64,000 nt of DNA from Chloroflexota bacterium (GTDB taxonomy: Bacteria; Chloroflexota; UBA6077; JACCZL01): contig JADLFM010000223.1 of NCBI GenBank assembly GCA_020845495.1, positions 11,666 to 75,665 of the forward strand. Reading direction: 5' to 3'. Shown here one piece after another: positions 7,843 to 18,433 of the stretch. Numbering within the stretch: the first letter of the stretch is position 1; every line of letters starts with the position of its first letter. The notes beneath the pieces were generated by a model. It ran no database searches, was not told the DNA's origin, and was given only the letters and a program-made list of their open reading frames with translations. The position numbers and the translations under genes are program-made.

Positions 7843-9885
7843 ATGGCGAACCGACTCGAGCACGAAACCAGCCCCTACCTGCTCCAGCACGCGCACAATC
7901 CAGTCGACTGGTACCCCTGGGGTGAGGAGGCGCTCGCGCGCGCCAGGAGCGAAGACCGCCCGATCCTTCTCTCGATCGGCTACTCGGCCTGTCACTGGTG
8001 TCACGTCATGGAGCGCGAGTCCTTCGAGAATCCGGAGATCGCGGCTCAGATGAACGCCCAGTTCGTCAATATCAAAGTCGACCGTGAGGAGCGGCCAGAC
8101 CTCGACTCGATTTACATGAGCGCCGTTCAGGCGCTGACCGGGCAGGGCGGCTGGCCGATGACCGTCTTTCTGATGCCGGATGGCGTCCCCTTCTACGGCG
8201 GCACCTACTTCCCGCCCGAGGATCGCGGCCACATGCCGGGCTTTCCGCGCATTCTCGACGCCGTGGCCGAAGCGTACCGTACGCGCCGTGACGAGGTCGG
8301 TCGGAGCGCTGAGGGGCTCCGCTCGGTGCTTCAGCGCCAGATCGTTCCGCGAGAGGGTGGCGTGATCGAGCCAGACATGCTCGACCGTGCCGTACAGGGC
8401 ATCCTCGAGAACGTCGACTGGGCTGAAGGCGGACTGCGAGGCGCCCCGAAGTTCCCGCAACCCATGACCTTCGAGTTTCTCCTTCGCGGCAGCGCCCGGA
8501 CTGGCGACCGACAGGCGCTTGCGGCCGTCACACTGACGCTCGACAAGATGGCGCTGGGCGGTATCTACGATCACCTGGGCGGCGGGTTCCATCGCTACTC
8601 GGTGGACGCCTACTGGCTCGTACCGCATTTCGAGAAGATGCTCTACGACAATGCCCAGCTCGTTCGCCTCTACCTGCACGCGTATCAAGCGACCGGCACA
8701 CCGCTGTACCGCCGGATCGTCGAGGAGACGCTCGGCTACGTCTTACGCGAGATGACCGACCCGTCCGGCGGCTTCTACTCGACGCAGGACGCGGATAGCG
8801 AGGGTGAGGAAGGAAAGTTCTTCCTGTGGGATCCTGGCGAGGTCGAAGCACTGCTGGGGCACGAGGACGCTCGCCTGTTCGCCGCCTACTTCGACATAAC
8901 GCCGCGCGGCAACTTCGAGGCCCGCAACATCCTCAATGTGAAGGCGCCGCTCGACGACGTGGCCGTGCGGCTCGGCGTCAGCCCTGAGCGGCTCCAGCAG
9001 GTCATCGACCGTGGCCGACCGATCCTCCTGGCGGCTCGATCGCAGCGCATCCAGCCGCACCGCGACGACAAGGTGCTCACAGCCTGGAACGGCATGCTGC
9101 TGCGGGCGTTCGCCGAGGCGGGAGCGGCGCTGGAGAACGAGGAGTACGTTCAGGCGGCGATCCGTAACGCCGAGTTCGTGACATCGACGCTGATTCAGCA
9201 GGGGCGGGCGCTGCGGACCTGGAAAGACGGTCAGGCCAAATTGAGCGGCTACCTGGAAGACTACGCGAATTACGCCGATGGACTGGTCGCTCTGTACGAG
9301 GCGACGTTCGACGAGCGCTGGCTGCGAATCGCGCGAAGCCTCGCGGACGCGATCCTGGCATGGTTCCCCGACGAGCCAAACGCCGGCTTCTTCGACACGC
9401 CCTCCGACCACGAGGCGCTGCTCACTCGCCCGAAGGACGTCTTCGACAATGCGACGCCGTCTGGGAACGCGGTTGCGGCTGATATGCTGCTTCGGCTGGC
9501 GCTGCTGACCGGTGAGGATCGTTATCGTGTGGCCGCTGAGGGCGTCATGCGACTGCTGGGCCCGATTGCCGCGGAGCATCCGACCGGCTTCGGACGCCTG
9601 CTGTCGGCGCTCGACTTCGCGCTAGGCAACCCGCGTGAGGTGGCGGTCATCGGGCCGCGCGAGGCGCCGGCGACTCGTGCTTTGCTCCACGCCGTCTTCG
9701 GCCGCTATCTGCCGAACAAGGTGGTGGCCGGCACGCCACCCGGCGGCGGTGCGTCTGACCTTCCGCTGCTCGCCAGCCGCCCACTGCGCGGCGACCGTCC
9801 GACGGCCTACGTCTGCGAGCACTACACCTGTCAGGCGCCAGTGACCGAGCCGGCCGACCTGGCGGCGCAACTCTCCGCTTTCTAG
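7843..9885 (+). CDS. yyaL: YyaL/DUF255 thioredoxin-domain protein with a six-hairpin-like domain
   Basis: This 680-residue protein begins with the DUF255 thioredoxin-like domain: '[21 protein letters not shown]', then '[18 protein letters not shown]' with a CHWC redox motif, then '[13 protein letters not shown]'. The rest is an alpha/alpha-barrel like that of glycosidases and N-acylglucosamine epimerases (for example '[25 protein letters not shown]'). The family (human SPATA20) is widespread, but its reaction is not established. Start choice: the ATG at 7843 follows GGAGG at 7830-7834; the upstream in-frame GTG overlaps that ribosome site. Length is typical (about 680). The next gene starts 23 bases later on the same strand. 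Confidence 0.9.
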   Translation: MANRLEHETSPYLLQHAHNPVDWYPWGEEALARARSEDRPILLSIGYSACHWCHVMERESFENPEIAAQMNAQFVNIKVDREERPDLDSIYMSAVQALTGQGGWPMTVFLMPDGVPFYGGTYFPPEDRGHMPGFPRILDAVAEAYRTRRDEVGRSAEGLRSVLQRQIVPREGGVIEPDMLDRAVQGILENVDWAEGGLRGAPKFPQPMTFEFLLRGSARTGDRQALAAVTLTLDKMALGGIYDHLGGGFHRYSVDAYWLVPHFEKMLYDNAQLVRLYLHAYQATGTPLYRRIVEETLGYVLREMTDPSGGFYSTQDADSEGEEGKFFLWDPGEVEALLGHEDARLFAAYFDITPRGNFEARNILNVKAPLDDVAVRLGVSPERLQQVIDRGRPILLAARSQRIQPHRDDKVLTAWNGMLLRAFAEAGAALENEEYVQAAIRNAEFVTSTLIQQGRALRTWKDGQAKLSGYLEDYANYADGLVALYEATFDERWLRIARSLADAILAWFPDEPNAGFFDTPSDHEALLTRPKDVFDNATPSGNAVAADMLLRLALLTGEDRYRVAAEGVMRLLGPIAAEHPTGFGRLLSALDFALGNPREVAVIGPREAPATRALLHAVFGRYLPNKVVAGTPPGGGASDLPLLASRPLRGDRPTAYVCEHYTCQAPVTEPADLAAQLSAF

Positions 9886-9908
9886 CCTTCTAGCCTCGTT
9901 CAGGTGGC

Positions 9909-11129
9909 ATGTACGGTCCGGCCATGGTACCCTCACGCGCCGTGTCGCCCACGCTCCCGCCACCGCCGATCCCACCAGTCAACCGCGCCGAGCATGCTCG
10001 GCGCGTCGCTGGTTGTGGCTGCGTCTGGTTCGTTGGGCTGTTCTTCTTCGTCGGGATGGCGTTCCTGCTGGTCGCGAATATCCCGAATCCGGTCGCGCTG
10101 GCGCTCGCGGCCGCGGCGGCCGTCCTGCCCGTCCCCACCCTCATCTTCCTGATCCTCCAGGTCGACCGGTACGAGCGCGAGCCGTGGCGGGCGTTGCTGG
10201 TTGCATTCCTCTGGGGCGCACTCGTCGCCACCTTCATCTCGGCGATCTTCAACGACGTTCTCGGCGCGAGCGTCGAGTCGATGGTCGGCGCGAGCCTGGG
10301 CGACACCCTCTCCGCGGGCGCCGTCGCGCCGGTGGTCGAAGAGACTGCCAAGGGGTTCGTGCTCCTCCTGCTCTACTGGTTCATGCGGGACGAGTTCGAC
10401 AACACGTTGGACGGCATCGTCTACGGTGCGCTCGTCGGCGTGGGATTCGCGATGACCGAGAACATCCTGTACTTCGGCCGGCAATACGCCGAGCACGGCA
10501 TCATCGGACTGGGCCTCCTCTTCTACATCAGGGTGATCCTCGGAGGCTTCGGTCACGCGCTCTACACCGCGACGACGGGTGCGGCGCTGGGGTACGCGCG
10601 CGAGACTTCCAACCGCCGCCTCGCCCTCTCGATCGTTCCCGTCGGCTACGCCGGCGCGATCCTCCAGCATGCTGCCTGGAACTTCGTCGGCGCCACGCTG
10701 ATCCCGTCGCTGTTGCCGGAGGATCTGAACCCGCTCGTGCTGCTGTTCGTCGTCTGGCCGCTGGTCAGCGTACTGTTGACCGGGCCGGGCCTGTTGACGC
10801 TGTCGGTGGTCGTGTGGTGTGCGGGGCGTCGAGAGGCCCGCGTGATTCACGAACAGTTGGCCGATGAAGTCCCGGCCGGCGCACTCACCGAGGCTGAGTA
10901 CGAGCGGCTCTCGTCACTGCGCAGCCGCTTTCGAGCCGAGGTCCAGGCGCTCCGCGAGCATGGGCTACGAGGCTACTTTGCGCAGCGCGATCTCCATCAG
11001 GCCGCCTCGAACCTTGCGTTCCGGAAATGGCACGTCGCCCGAGGCGAGAAGTCCCGAACCGGCCACCGCTTGAGCCCCGAGGAACTGTACCGCCGCCAGA
11101 TCGCAGTGCTGCGGACGAGGCTGGCCTGA
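9909..11129 (+). CDS. prsW: PrsW-family intramembrane glutamic protease
   Basis: This 406-residue multi-spanning membrane protein carries the PrsW signatures: 'DRYEREPWR', the EExxK motif 'VVEETAKG' near residue 143, 'GFAMTENILYFGRQY', and 'GGFGHALYTATTG' with the conserved His. In Bacillus, PrsW cuts an anti-sigma factor outside the membrane to release a stress sigma factor; the family belongs with the CPBP/Abi intramembrane proteases. About 130 C-terminal residues form a cytoplasmic, charged extension not seen in short PrsW proteins. An AGGTGG lies just before the ATG. It may process the anti-sigma-like protein at 45.4 kb, but that link is speculation. Confidence 0.88.
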   Translation: MYGPAMVPSRAVSPTLPPPPIPPVNRAEHARRVAGCGCVWFVGLFFFVGMAFLLVANIPNPVALALAAAAAVLPVPTLIFLILQVDRYEREPWRALLVAFLWGALVATFISAIFNDVLGASVESMVGASLGDTLSAGAVAPVVEETAKGFVLLLLYWFMRDEFDNTLDGIVYGALVGVGFAMTENILYFGRQYAEHGIIGLGLLFYIRVILGGFGHALYTATTGAALGYARETSNRRLALSIVPVGYAGAILQHAAWNFVGATLIPSLLPEDLNPLVLLFVVWPLVSVLLTGPGLLTLSVVVWCAGRREARVIHEQLADEVPAGALTEAEYERLSSLRSRFRAEVQALREHGLRGYFAQRDLHQAASNLAFRKWHVARGEKSRTGHRLSPEELYRRQIAVLRTRLA

Positions 11130-11256
11130 CTCGGCGTGGCGGAGGGTGCCTGCTGCGCGCTACTTCCGGATCTGCAAGGGGGCCGAGCCAGCCTGTACCT
11201 CTGAGCCGCGGTCGCCCGTTTCGGCCGGAAACCATCGCCGTCGTCGTGGCACCTCG

Positions 11257-12198
11257 TTATCCCTGGTGCGCTTGCTCCGCGCGCTGCCACGCAATCTGCG
11301 CCGCCAGCCCAGCTTCGAGCGACGTCCTCGGCGCCCAGCCAAGTTCGCGGCGAGCCTTGTCTGTGACCGCCAGTGCTTCGCGTTGCTCGCCGGGGCGAGC
11401 CGGCCCGTGCACCACCTCCACCTGCCGTCCGACGAGCCGCTGGACGGCCTCCACCACCCAGTTCGTCGAGCGTGACTCGCCGCCACCGACATTGTAGACC
11501 TCGCCTGGCCGCCCGTAGGTGGCGGCCCGGAGCGTCGCGTCGACTGCATCGGCCACGTAGGTATTGCCGCGCGTCTGCTCGCCGTCACCAAAGATGGTGA
11601 TCGGCTCGCCGCGTAGCACCCGGTCCACGAAGATCGCGTATCCCATGTCCGGCCGCTGGCGAGGCCCGTAGACCGAGAAGTAGCGCACGGCGACGGTGGG
11701 CAGGCCGAACGTCGCCTGGTACGCGAAGGCGAGTTTCTCGGCACAGAGTTTGGTCGCGCCGTATGGAGAGGTCGGGCGGGGCAGCGCCTCCTCGTCGCAC
11801 GACGAGATTCGGCCGTAGACTGACGACGTCGAGACATGCACGAAGGCGCGCGGCCCGGTTTCGCGTGCCGCGTCGAGCAGACGTTGGGTCGCCAGGACGT
11901 TGCAGGTCATGTACTCCTCGAACCAGTCCCAGCTTCGGAGCAGTCCGGCCATCGCGGCCTCGTGGAAGATCGTATCGATGCCATCGAGCGCAGGCCGAAG
12001 GTGGTCGGTCCGCAGGTCGAGTTCGAGGAGTTGAAAGCGCGGGTGCTGGCGCAAGGCTTCGAGGTGGCGCTCCTTGCGCGCACGTGAATAGTACGGGTGG
12101 AAGGTGTCGATGCCGACAACCTCGTGACCGTCCTCCAGCAGCCGTTCGGACAGGTGCGACCCGATGAACCCGGCGGCGCCGGTGACGAGACAACGCAT
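11257..12198 (-). CDS. NAD-dependent sugar-nucleotide epimerase (extended SDR)
   Basis: This 313-residue extended SDR has an N-terminal Rossmann motif 'LVTGAAGFIGSH', 'FHEAAMAGL', the catalytic Ser region 'HVSTSSVYG', and the YxxxK pair in 'SPYGATKLCAEKLA'. 'YFSVYGPRQRPDMGY' is typical of UDP-glucuronate and UDP-glucose 4-epimerases. It would supply an activated sugar to the neighbouring glycosyltransferases in the cytoplasm. It is divergent from the giant GT-C gene at 12336, with 137 bases between that must hold both promoters. Exact substrate cannot be assigned from motifs alone. Confidence 0.88.
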   Translation of the reverse strand: MRCLVTGAAGFIGSHLSERLLEDGHEVVGIDTFHPYYSRARKERHLEALRQHPRFQLLELDLRTDHLRPALDGIDTIFHEAAMAGLLRSWDWFEEYMTCNVLATQRLLDAARETGPRAFVHVSTSSVYGRISSCDEEALPRPTSPYGATKLCAEKLAFAYQATFGLPTVAVRYFSVYGPRQRPDMGYAIFVDRVLRGEPITIFGDGEQTRGNTYVADAVDATLRAATYGRPGEVYNVGGGESRSTNWVVEAVQRLVGRQVEVVHGPARPGEQREALAVTDKARRELGWAPRTSLEAGLAAQIAWQRAEQAHQG

Positions 12199-12335
12199 GC
12201 TCTCCTCCGCCGCGAATTAGAGCAGACATCCAAGGGCCGGGCCAAGACCTCATGGGCGCCCGCCACGTATAATCCTGGGCCCCTGGCCCGGCCGCGTCCG
12301 GATGCTCGCGGGCACGAGGTGCGTTCGTCCTGGCT

Positions 12336-15300
12336 ATGCCCGTGCTCCGTTTGCTGGTCTTCGGCCTCGCTCTGGCCTTCGTCGCGCTGCCCGGTCATCC
12401 ACTGTCGCCCGCGCCCGGCCTGCCGTTGGGGTTGTTGGGCATCGCACTCTGGATCGTTATCGCCGGCTGGAGTATGGCGCTGCCGGGCGTGCCGCCGCGC
12501 CCGCGCCTGGTGCTGGGGGCGCTCACCGTGCTCGCTGGAGTGCGCGTTGGCCTGAGCCTGCTTGCGCCAGGGTATGGCGCCCTGGCGGCGTACACGACAC
12601 CCCCTGGCTCGGATGGACCAGCCGTCGAGCAGTCGACCGACTTCAGGGGCGTAGCCGCGACCCGAGTGGATCGCGCGCTCGATCTCCAGGGGGATACGTT
12701 TCCGGTCCATTTCTTCAACGACATCCGCCGCTTCAACTTCTACACCGCGAACGATCCAAAGCGGGATCTCCTGCCGTTTTCGGTACGCTGGACCGGCTCG
12801 ATCGTGGTGCCGGCGGACGGCCGATATCAGCTTGACCTCGAATCCAACGGCCCGGCAGCCCTCGATCTGGGTAATCCAGTCATCCAGCACCTGGAGATCG
12901 ACCGGGCCGGTCGGCTCCGCGAGGCGAAGGCGGTCGCCGACGTGCCAGCCGGGCTCGTTCCGCTCGTCATAACCTATCAACGCCCGGACGAGGGGATGCC
13001 ATCCCTCTCGGCTCGCTTCGGCCCCGAGGGCACGGAGCCAGGCCCAATCGCAGCGCCACGCATCGTACAGCCAGGGACCTCGCCGGAGTCGGTGGCACGC
13101 GATGCCTGGCTGGCGCCGCTCGCCCTCAGCGTGGACAGTGCCTACCTGAGCGTGCTGCTGCTGGCGTTCCTGACGCACCTCTGGCGCGGCCAGGGAGTAC
13201 GTCCGACCTCGAGCCGGGAGCGCAGCCGAACCCGTCTGGAGCGCTTCGCGAATCCGGGGCACTGGAGCGCCGCGCCGGCGAGCGCGACGAGACCAGTGCG
13301 TCGGCGGAGTGCCGCCACGGCTCCAGTTGGCACGGACTCCGGCACGATAGGGGGCAGCACCGCACGGGCTACGGCCGTGGGGACCAACCGCAGGCGAGCC
13401 GACGTTGACGCAGCCACTGTGGAGGGGGCCAACGTCGATGGGGTCGCGGCGCCGCACCCGCAGACGGGCGGCCCCGCCGGTATCAACGTCGAACGCGTCC
13501 TCCTGGGACTCTTCGTCGTCGCGGCGCTCGGTCGAGAGTTGGTGGCGCATCTCAGCCTCGCCGGTCGGGCGGTGATCCTGTCGGGCGGGAACGACTGGTT
13601 GGCCTACGAGAGCTTCGCCCGCGACATCCTCCTCAACGGCCCGTTGCTCACCGAAGGCCGGGCGCTGGGGCAGGGCCTTCCGTTTTACTACCAGCCCCTC
13701 TACATCTACGGGGTTGCGCTCAGCCATCTCGCGTTCGGCGAGGGGCTGTTTGCGCCACTGTTTGCGAACACCGTCCTGGGGGTGGCCGCATCGCTGCTGG
13801 TGTACCTGCTGACGCGCCGGCTCTACGGTTGCCCGGCCGCCGTGCTGGCACTCCTACTATTCGAGGGGTACCGGGTCACCGTCTTCGCTCAGACGGCCGG
13901 TCTGCTGCTCTCCGAAAACCTGCTCATCCCCCTGGTACCGCTCCTGCTGCTCGCGCTCGTTCGAGCACTACAGGGTGGGCTAGGCGCACTCGTCGCGGCC
14001 GGGGTCGTGCTCGGCCTGGCCGGCCTGACCCGCACGACTCCGCTTGCGATCGTTCCGCCGGCCAGCCTGACGCTGTTCGTCGCGTACCGGCGCCTGCGGA
14101 TCGACTGGCTGGGTGTCGCGGGGCGGTTGATGCTGCTCGTGCTCGCCTGCGGGCTGACTGTCTCGGTCGCCACGGCCCGGAACTACCTGGTCTCGGGCCG
14201 TCCGGTGCCGATAACGAGTAGCGCCGGCGCGAACCTCTGGGAGACGCACCGCCCGAGCGACAAGGTCGACCTCTCGCGGATCGATAAAGACCCGCTCTAC
14301 GACCGCCTCGGCTTCGACCGCCCCACCCGTGAGGTGGCCGAGTTTCTTCGCCAGGATCCGGCCGGCTACGTCGGAACACTGGCCCCGATGTTCCTGTACG
14401 CCATCGGCGTCGTCGGCGCGATCGACGGCACACTGGCGGTGCATCCAGGTCTGTTCGGGCTGTGGTGCGCCTACCTGCTCGTGACGTTGCTCGTGCCACG
14501 CGCCCGGTCGCTGCCCTCCTGGTTCCTCCATGGCTTCATCTGGACCCATCTCGCTCAGATGACGGTCTTCTTCTCCCATCAGTACGGGTTCCGCCTGATC
14601 CTGCCGATGTACGTCGCAATGGTGCCCATTGTCGCGGTCGGGGTCGTGGCCCTGGCGTCGGCTCTCGGGCGGCTCGGACAACGGGTGGGTGCATCGGCGC
14701 GTGTGAGCACCTGGAGTCGACGAGCCCGGCCGCTCGCGGCCACGGCCGGCGGCGTGCTCGTGGTGCTGGTTGGGGCGGGCACGGCCGTCCCGTCGCCGCG
14801 CGAGGCGTTCTACGGACTCTCGGGGGATGCGGCACTCGCGACTCGCCAGGCGCTCCGAGCAGACGTTCAGCGCACTGCCGACACGGTGTACTTCGTGGGC
14901 GACGACAGCCGCTCGACGGATGTGGCCTACCTGCGTGGACTGGCCTACCCGACCCTACGTTGGTTCGACGGGGCGCGCGGTGTCGTCTTCCCGCCAGCCG
15001 GCGAACAGGCGCTCTACGTGGTGCCCCAGCGGGCCGCCGCCGACGTGGCGGCCCGCTGCCTCGGCGACGGTGCCCGGATCGACCAGCAGATCGACCCTGC
15101 CTCAGGTGGTGTGGTAGATGTGTACCTGACGTCGGCTGAGCACGGCGAGTGCGCCGAGGCGCGACTGCCGATTGGCGCACTCTTCGCCGACACAGGGCTG
15201 CTCGACGGCCTGGACGCGCCAGCATCCATCGAGCCGGGCAAGTCAATGGAGGTCGCCGCGCACTGGACCGCGAGTGACCGGCCTACCAACCGCGCCCGCC

Positions 15301-16400
15301 CTTTCGTCCGGCTGGTGGATAGCCGAGGGCGACGCTGGGGCCAGACCGAGATCGCCGTCTACCCGAGCTCGGCCTGGCGGCCAGGTGAGACGGCGGTTGG
15401 GATGGCGAGGCTAGACCTCGATCCGACGCTGCCGCCTGGCGAGTACCGCCTGGAGGCCGGTTTCACGGCCGGTAGTGGCGTCGCGCGGCTGGCCGACGAT
15501 GGCCCGTGGGGTCGGCAGGGCCAGACACAGGTGAGGGCTGGCAGCGTCCGGCTCGTGAGCCGATCTGCGCCGCTTGCCCCCGAGAGCCTGCCACTCAGTA
15601 CCCGTCTGGACGAAACGTTCGAGGGCGTTCAACTCCTCGGCGTGGCCCGGGACCGCGAGACGCCTCGGCCTGGCGGCCGGCTACGTCTCGGGCTGTTCTG
15701 GCGGAACGCGGCCGGTCGGCTGACAGATCGTGACGTGGTGCTCCTGCTGCGCGGCCGAGATGGCGCAGTCGTACGTGAGTGGCGCGGCGTGCCCGTCGAC
15801 GGCACGTACCCCACCTCGGCCTGGAAGCCGGCCGAAGTCGTGCGTGACACCTGGGATCTGGTGCTGCCGGCCGACCTCGCGGCCGGCGAGGTGGAGCTTG
15901 TGGCCGGACTGGCCGCGCCAGGTGAGCCGGTAGGCCGCGTTGCGCGGATCGCGTCGTTCGCGCTGGAGTCGATCGCCCGGCGGACGGATCTGCCAGAGGT
16001 GCGGACACCCCAGGACGTTCGCTTCGGCAATGCGCGGCTCGTCGGACTCACCCTGGGGAAGGGACGGATGCGGCCCGGCGACACTCTCGACGTCACGCTT
16101 TACTGGCAAGCGTCTGGCCCCATCGGGGACAACCTGTCGGTCGCGCTGATGCTGCTCGGGGCCGACGACCGCGTGCTCATTCAGGTGGACGGTGAGCCGG
16201 CGAGCGGCCGACGGCCGACGGCCGGCTGGCTACCGAGCGAATACATCGAAGACAGCTACCGTCTGCGGGTGCCTCGGGACGCCCCACGTGAGGGACTTCG
16301 CCTTGCCGTCGCGCTCACGAACGTCGTGGACGGCGCCCGCATCTCGACGAGTACCGGCGAGGACCGCGTTATCCTGAGCGTCGGGGACGGCTCCGAGTGA
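12336..16400 (+). CDS. Giant GT-C membrane glycosyltransferase with PA14-like and C-terminal beta-sandwich repeats
   Basis: This 1354-residue protein starts with membrane helices (about 1-85), then an external PA14-like domain (about 100-235, 'FSVRWTGSIVVPADGRYQLDL'). A helix and an Ala/Arg/Thr-rich linker (about 285-385) lead into a GT39/ArnT-like GT-C core of many helices (about 388-800). The core's first loop has 'GGNDWLAYESFARD', where the Asp is a candidate catalytic residue. The C-terminal 400 residues hold three beta-sandwich repeats beginning near 943, 1095 and 1227, each with a 'PG..L.V.L.W' pattern. It would transfer sugar from a polyprenyl carrier outside the membrane. It shares N-terminal and core motifs with the gene at 18434. 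Confidence 0.78.
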   Translation: MPVLRLLVFGLALAFVALPGHPLSPAPGLPLGLLGIALWIVIAGWSMALPGVPPRPRLVLGALTVLAGVRVGLSLLAPGYGALAAYTTPPGSDGPAVEQSTDFRGVAATRVDRALDLQGDTFPVHFFNDIRRFNFYTANDPKRDLLPFSVRWTGSIVVPADGRYQLDLESNGPAALDLGNPVIQHLEIDRAGRLREAKAVADVPAGLVPLVITYQRPDEGMPSLSARFGPEGTEPGPIAAPRIVQPGTSPESVARDAWLAPLALSVDSAYLSVLLLAFLTHLWRGQGVRPTSSRERSRTRLERFANPGHWSAAPASATRPVRRRSAATAPVGTDSGTIGGSTARATAVGTNRRRADVDAATVEGANVDGVAAPHPQTGGPAGINVERVLLGLFVVAALGRELVAHLSLAGRAVILSGGNDWLAYESFARDILLNGPLLTEGRALGQGLPFYYQPLYIYGVALSHLAFGEGLFAPLFANTVLGVAASLLVYLLTRRLYGCPAAVLALLLFEGYRVTVFAQTAGLLLSENLLIPLVPLLLLALVRALQGGLGALVAAGVVLGLAGLTRTTPLAIVPPASLTLFVAYRRLRIDWLGVAGRLMLLVLACGLTVSVATARNYLVSGRPVPITSSAGANLWETHRPSDKVDLSRIDKDPLYDRLGFDRPTREVAEFLRQDPAGYVGTLAPMFLYAIGVVGAIDGTLAVHPGLFGLWCAYLLVTLLVPRARSLPSWFLHGFIWTHLAQMTVFFSHQYGFRLILPMYVAMVPIVAVGVVALASALGRLGQRVGASARVSTWSRRARPLAATAGGVLVVLVGAGTAVPSPREAFYGLSGDAALATRQALRADVQRTADTVYFVGDDSRSTDVAYLRGLAYPTLRWFDGARGVVFPPAGEQALYVVPQRAAADVAARCLGDGARIDQQIDPASGGVVDVYLTSAEHGECAEARLPIGALFADTGLLDGLDAPASIEPGKSMEVAAHWTASDRPTNRARPFVRLVDSRGRRWGQTEIAVYPSSAWRPGETAVGMARLDLDPTLPPGEYRLEAGFTAGSGVARLADDGPWGRQGQTQVRAGSVRLVSRSAPLAPESLPLSTRLDETFEGVQLLGVARDRETPRPGGRLRLGLFWRNAAGRLTDRDVVLLLRGRDGAVVREWRGVPVDGTYPTSAWKPAEVVRDTWDLVLPADLAAGEVELVAGLAAPGEPVGRVARIASFALESIARRTDLPEVRTPQDVRFGNARLVGLTLGKGRMRPGDTLDVTLYWQASGPIGDNLSVALMLLGADDRVLIQVDGEPASGRRPTAGWLPSEYIEDSYRLRVPRDAPREGLRLAVALTNVVDGARISTSTGEDRVILSVGDGSE

Positions 16401-16497
16401 GGATTGAGTGCACGCTGAGTGAGGACCGAGTCCACACCGCCCCGTTCGGTATACTCAGCCGATCCGACGCTCGGCTGGCGCTGGGTAGCCAGACCTG

Positions 16498-18354
16498 ATG
16501 GTATCTGATGTCGTCCGGGGCCACGACACCCCGCCTGCTCGTGCAATTGCAGCGCCCAACGGCGCACGGCGCGTCGTCGGCGCGCGAGCCGCGAGCGTGG
16601 TCGCCGTACTGCTCGGCGCCGCGTTTTTCGCGCTGACCACCTGGATGGCGACGGCACGCCACGACACCTTCAACACCGGCCGCTTCGACCTGGAGATCTA
16701 CACTCAGGTCGTCTGGAATACGGCCCAGGGCAACCCCTTCGCGACGACGCTCCTGAAGATGAACCTGAGCCACCTGGCCGAGCACGTCGCACTGATCCTC
16801 ATCCCGATTGCCGGCCTGTATCGGCTCTTCCCGGACCCGAAGCTGCTGTTGGCACTCCAGCAGGGAGCGCTGGCGCTGCTCGGTCTGCCGCTGTTCCTGT
16901 TCGCGCGGCGGGCACTTGGGTCGCCCTGGCAGGCCGTCCTGGTGTTGGCCTGCTTCTACCTCACGCCGGCCCTGGCTGGCGTCGCCCTCGACGACTTCCA
17001 CGCCGTGCCGATGGCGACTCTGCCAATCGCGGCGGGCCTGTGGTTCGTGCTGACGGGCAGATCGCGGGTTGGGGCGGGGCTGTCGCTCCTGGCCTTGCCG
17101 CTGGAAGAAGAGACCGCGCTCGTCGTCATTGGCATCGGTGCGTTGCTCTGGCTGCGGCAACAGCGGGGACTCGGGCTCCTGGTGGGCGCGCTGGCGGCGG
17201 CGTATCTGGCGGTGGTCGTCCTGGTCATCATGCCGACGTTTCACGACCCCCGCACGCTCAGCGGGGTGGACGGCAACCGCACACTGAATCACTTTCAGGA
17301 GATCCGCGACGTCCCCGCCAAGATCCCCCAACGGCTCGTCGGCGAGCGCGGCCGTGACGCCCTCGTCTGGCTGGCCCTCCCCACCGCGAGCCTGGGCGTG
17401 CTGGCGCCGCAAGCGTTGCTGACAGGTCTGCCGTCACTTGCAGCGCTGCTCCTGCAAGACCGCGACGACACCTTCGGGAGACATTGGGTGACGCCGCTGC
17501 TGGTCGCGATCTGGTTCGCGACCGTGTTAGGGCTTGCCTGGCTGCGGCCCGGCCTGATGCGGCGCCTCGGTCTGCTAGTGCTGGTCGTCGGGACGGTTAT
17601 CTCGTACCGGCTGGTCAGTCCGCTGCCAGGTGGTGGGACGTTCAACGATGGCGCCCTCTGGCCCGACGACCACACGGCCCTGCTGCGCCGCGCCGTCGAG
17701 CTACCACCGCCGGATGCCGTCGTCGTCGCCAGCCCGAATCTCGTGGCGCACCTCGCCAATCGTCCCGAAGCATACGTCTTCCCGATCGACAGCCACTATG
17801 CGGAGGAGCTCGGCTGGCGCCGCAAGCGCCCGGACTACTATGTCCTCGACCTTGTCGACGAGCTAACGAGCCGTGCGACCATCTCCGACCGCCTGAATCC
17901 GCTCAACGCGGACAAGCCGTTCACCGTCTGGTCGAACGGCCACAAGGTACTCGCGCTCAGCGACGCCGAGCCGACCCCGACGCACACGCTCGACGTCCAG
18001 TACGATTCGCGGCTCCGACTGAGGGGGTACGACCTGGAGCGTGTGCCCGAAGGAATCCGGCTAGCACTGTACTGGGAGCGGTACGGCGACGTGCGCGGCC
18101 GCTACGACCGCGAGATGACCGTTCTCAACCCGGCTGGCGAGACGGTGTATTACGAGGGAGATATGGCCCTCTCGCTGGTCTACGGCTCGAACAAGTGGCG
18201 CCTGGGGCAGACCGTCGTCGACGAGGTCGTGATTCCACCGGCAGACGGACCGCTGCGAGTGCGGATCGGCTGGGTAGCCCAGGACAAGCGCAAGCCGTTC
18301 CGGCTCGACGACGGGTCGGACGCGTTCGAACTGACGATTGACACCGGCGGCTGA
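16498..18354 (+). CDS. DUF2079 multi-spanning membrane protein, GT-C-like
   Basis: This 618-residue integral membrane protein carries the DUF2079 pattern: 'GRFDLEIYTQVVWNTAQGNPF', then 'LSHLAEHVALILIPIAGLYRLF', and 'LEEETALVVIGIG'. The family is distantly related to GT-C glycosyltransferases, and its reaction is not known. About 120 C-terminal residues ('LDVQYDSRLRLRGYDLE' to 'IGWVAQDKRKPF') form a beta-rich domain like the repeats at the end of the preceding giant enzyme, which supports a joint function outside the membrane. It lies between two paralogous GT-C genes on the same strand, about 100 bases after the first, so an operon is likely. Confidence 0.8.
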   Translation: MVSDVVRGHDTPPARAIAAPNGARRVVGARAASVVAVLLGAAFFALTTWMATARHDTFNTGRFDLEIYTQVVWNTAQGNPFATTLLKMNLSHLAEHVALILIPIAGLYRLFPDPKLLLALQQGALALLGLPLFLFARRALGSPWQAVLVLACFYLTPALAGVALDDFHAVPMATLPIAAGLWFVLTGRSRVGAGLSLLALPLEEETALVVIGIGALLWLRQQRGLGLLVGALAAAYLAVVVLVIMPTFHDPRTLSGVDGNRTLNHFQEIRDVPAKIPQRLVGERGRDALVWLALPTASLGVLAPQALLTGLPSLAALLLQDRDDTFGRHWVTPLLVAIWFATVLGLAWLRPGLMRRLGLLVLVVGTVISYRLVSPLPGGGTFNDGALWPDDHTALLRRAVELPPPDAVVVASPNLVAHLANRPEAYVFPIDSHYAEELGWRRKRPDYYVLDLVDELTSRATISDRLNPLNADKPFTVWSNGHKVLALSDAEPTPTHTLDVQYDSRLRLRGYDLERVPEGIRLALYWERYGDVRGRYDREMTVLNPAGETVYYEGDMALSLVYGSNKWRLGQTVVDEVVIPPADGPLRVRIGWVAQDKRKPFRLDDGSDAFELTIDTGG

Positions 18355-18433
18355 GGTGAGACGCACCCAGAGGGCCGAGCGCACCACCAGGACGGTGCGC
18401 CGCCGCGAGCAGTCCGGGGAGCGTGCCGATGCG

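Noticed and set aside
11907..13727. A 606-residue minus-strand frame across the epimerase-GT-C divergent region
   Set aside because: It spans the promoter gap and runs antisense to a well-supported gene; only its last part echoes the epimerase in the wrong frame.
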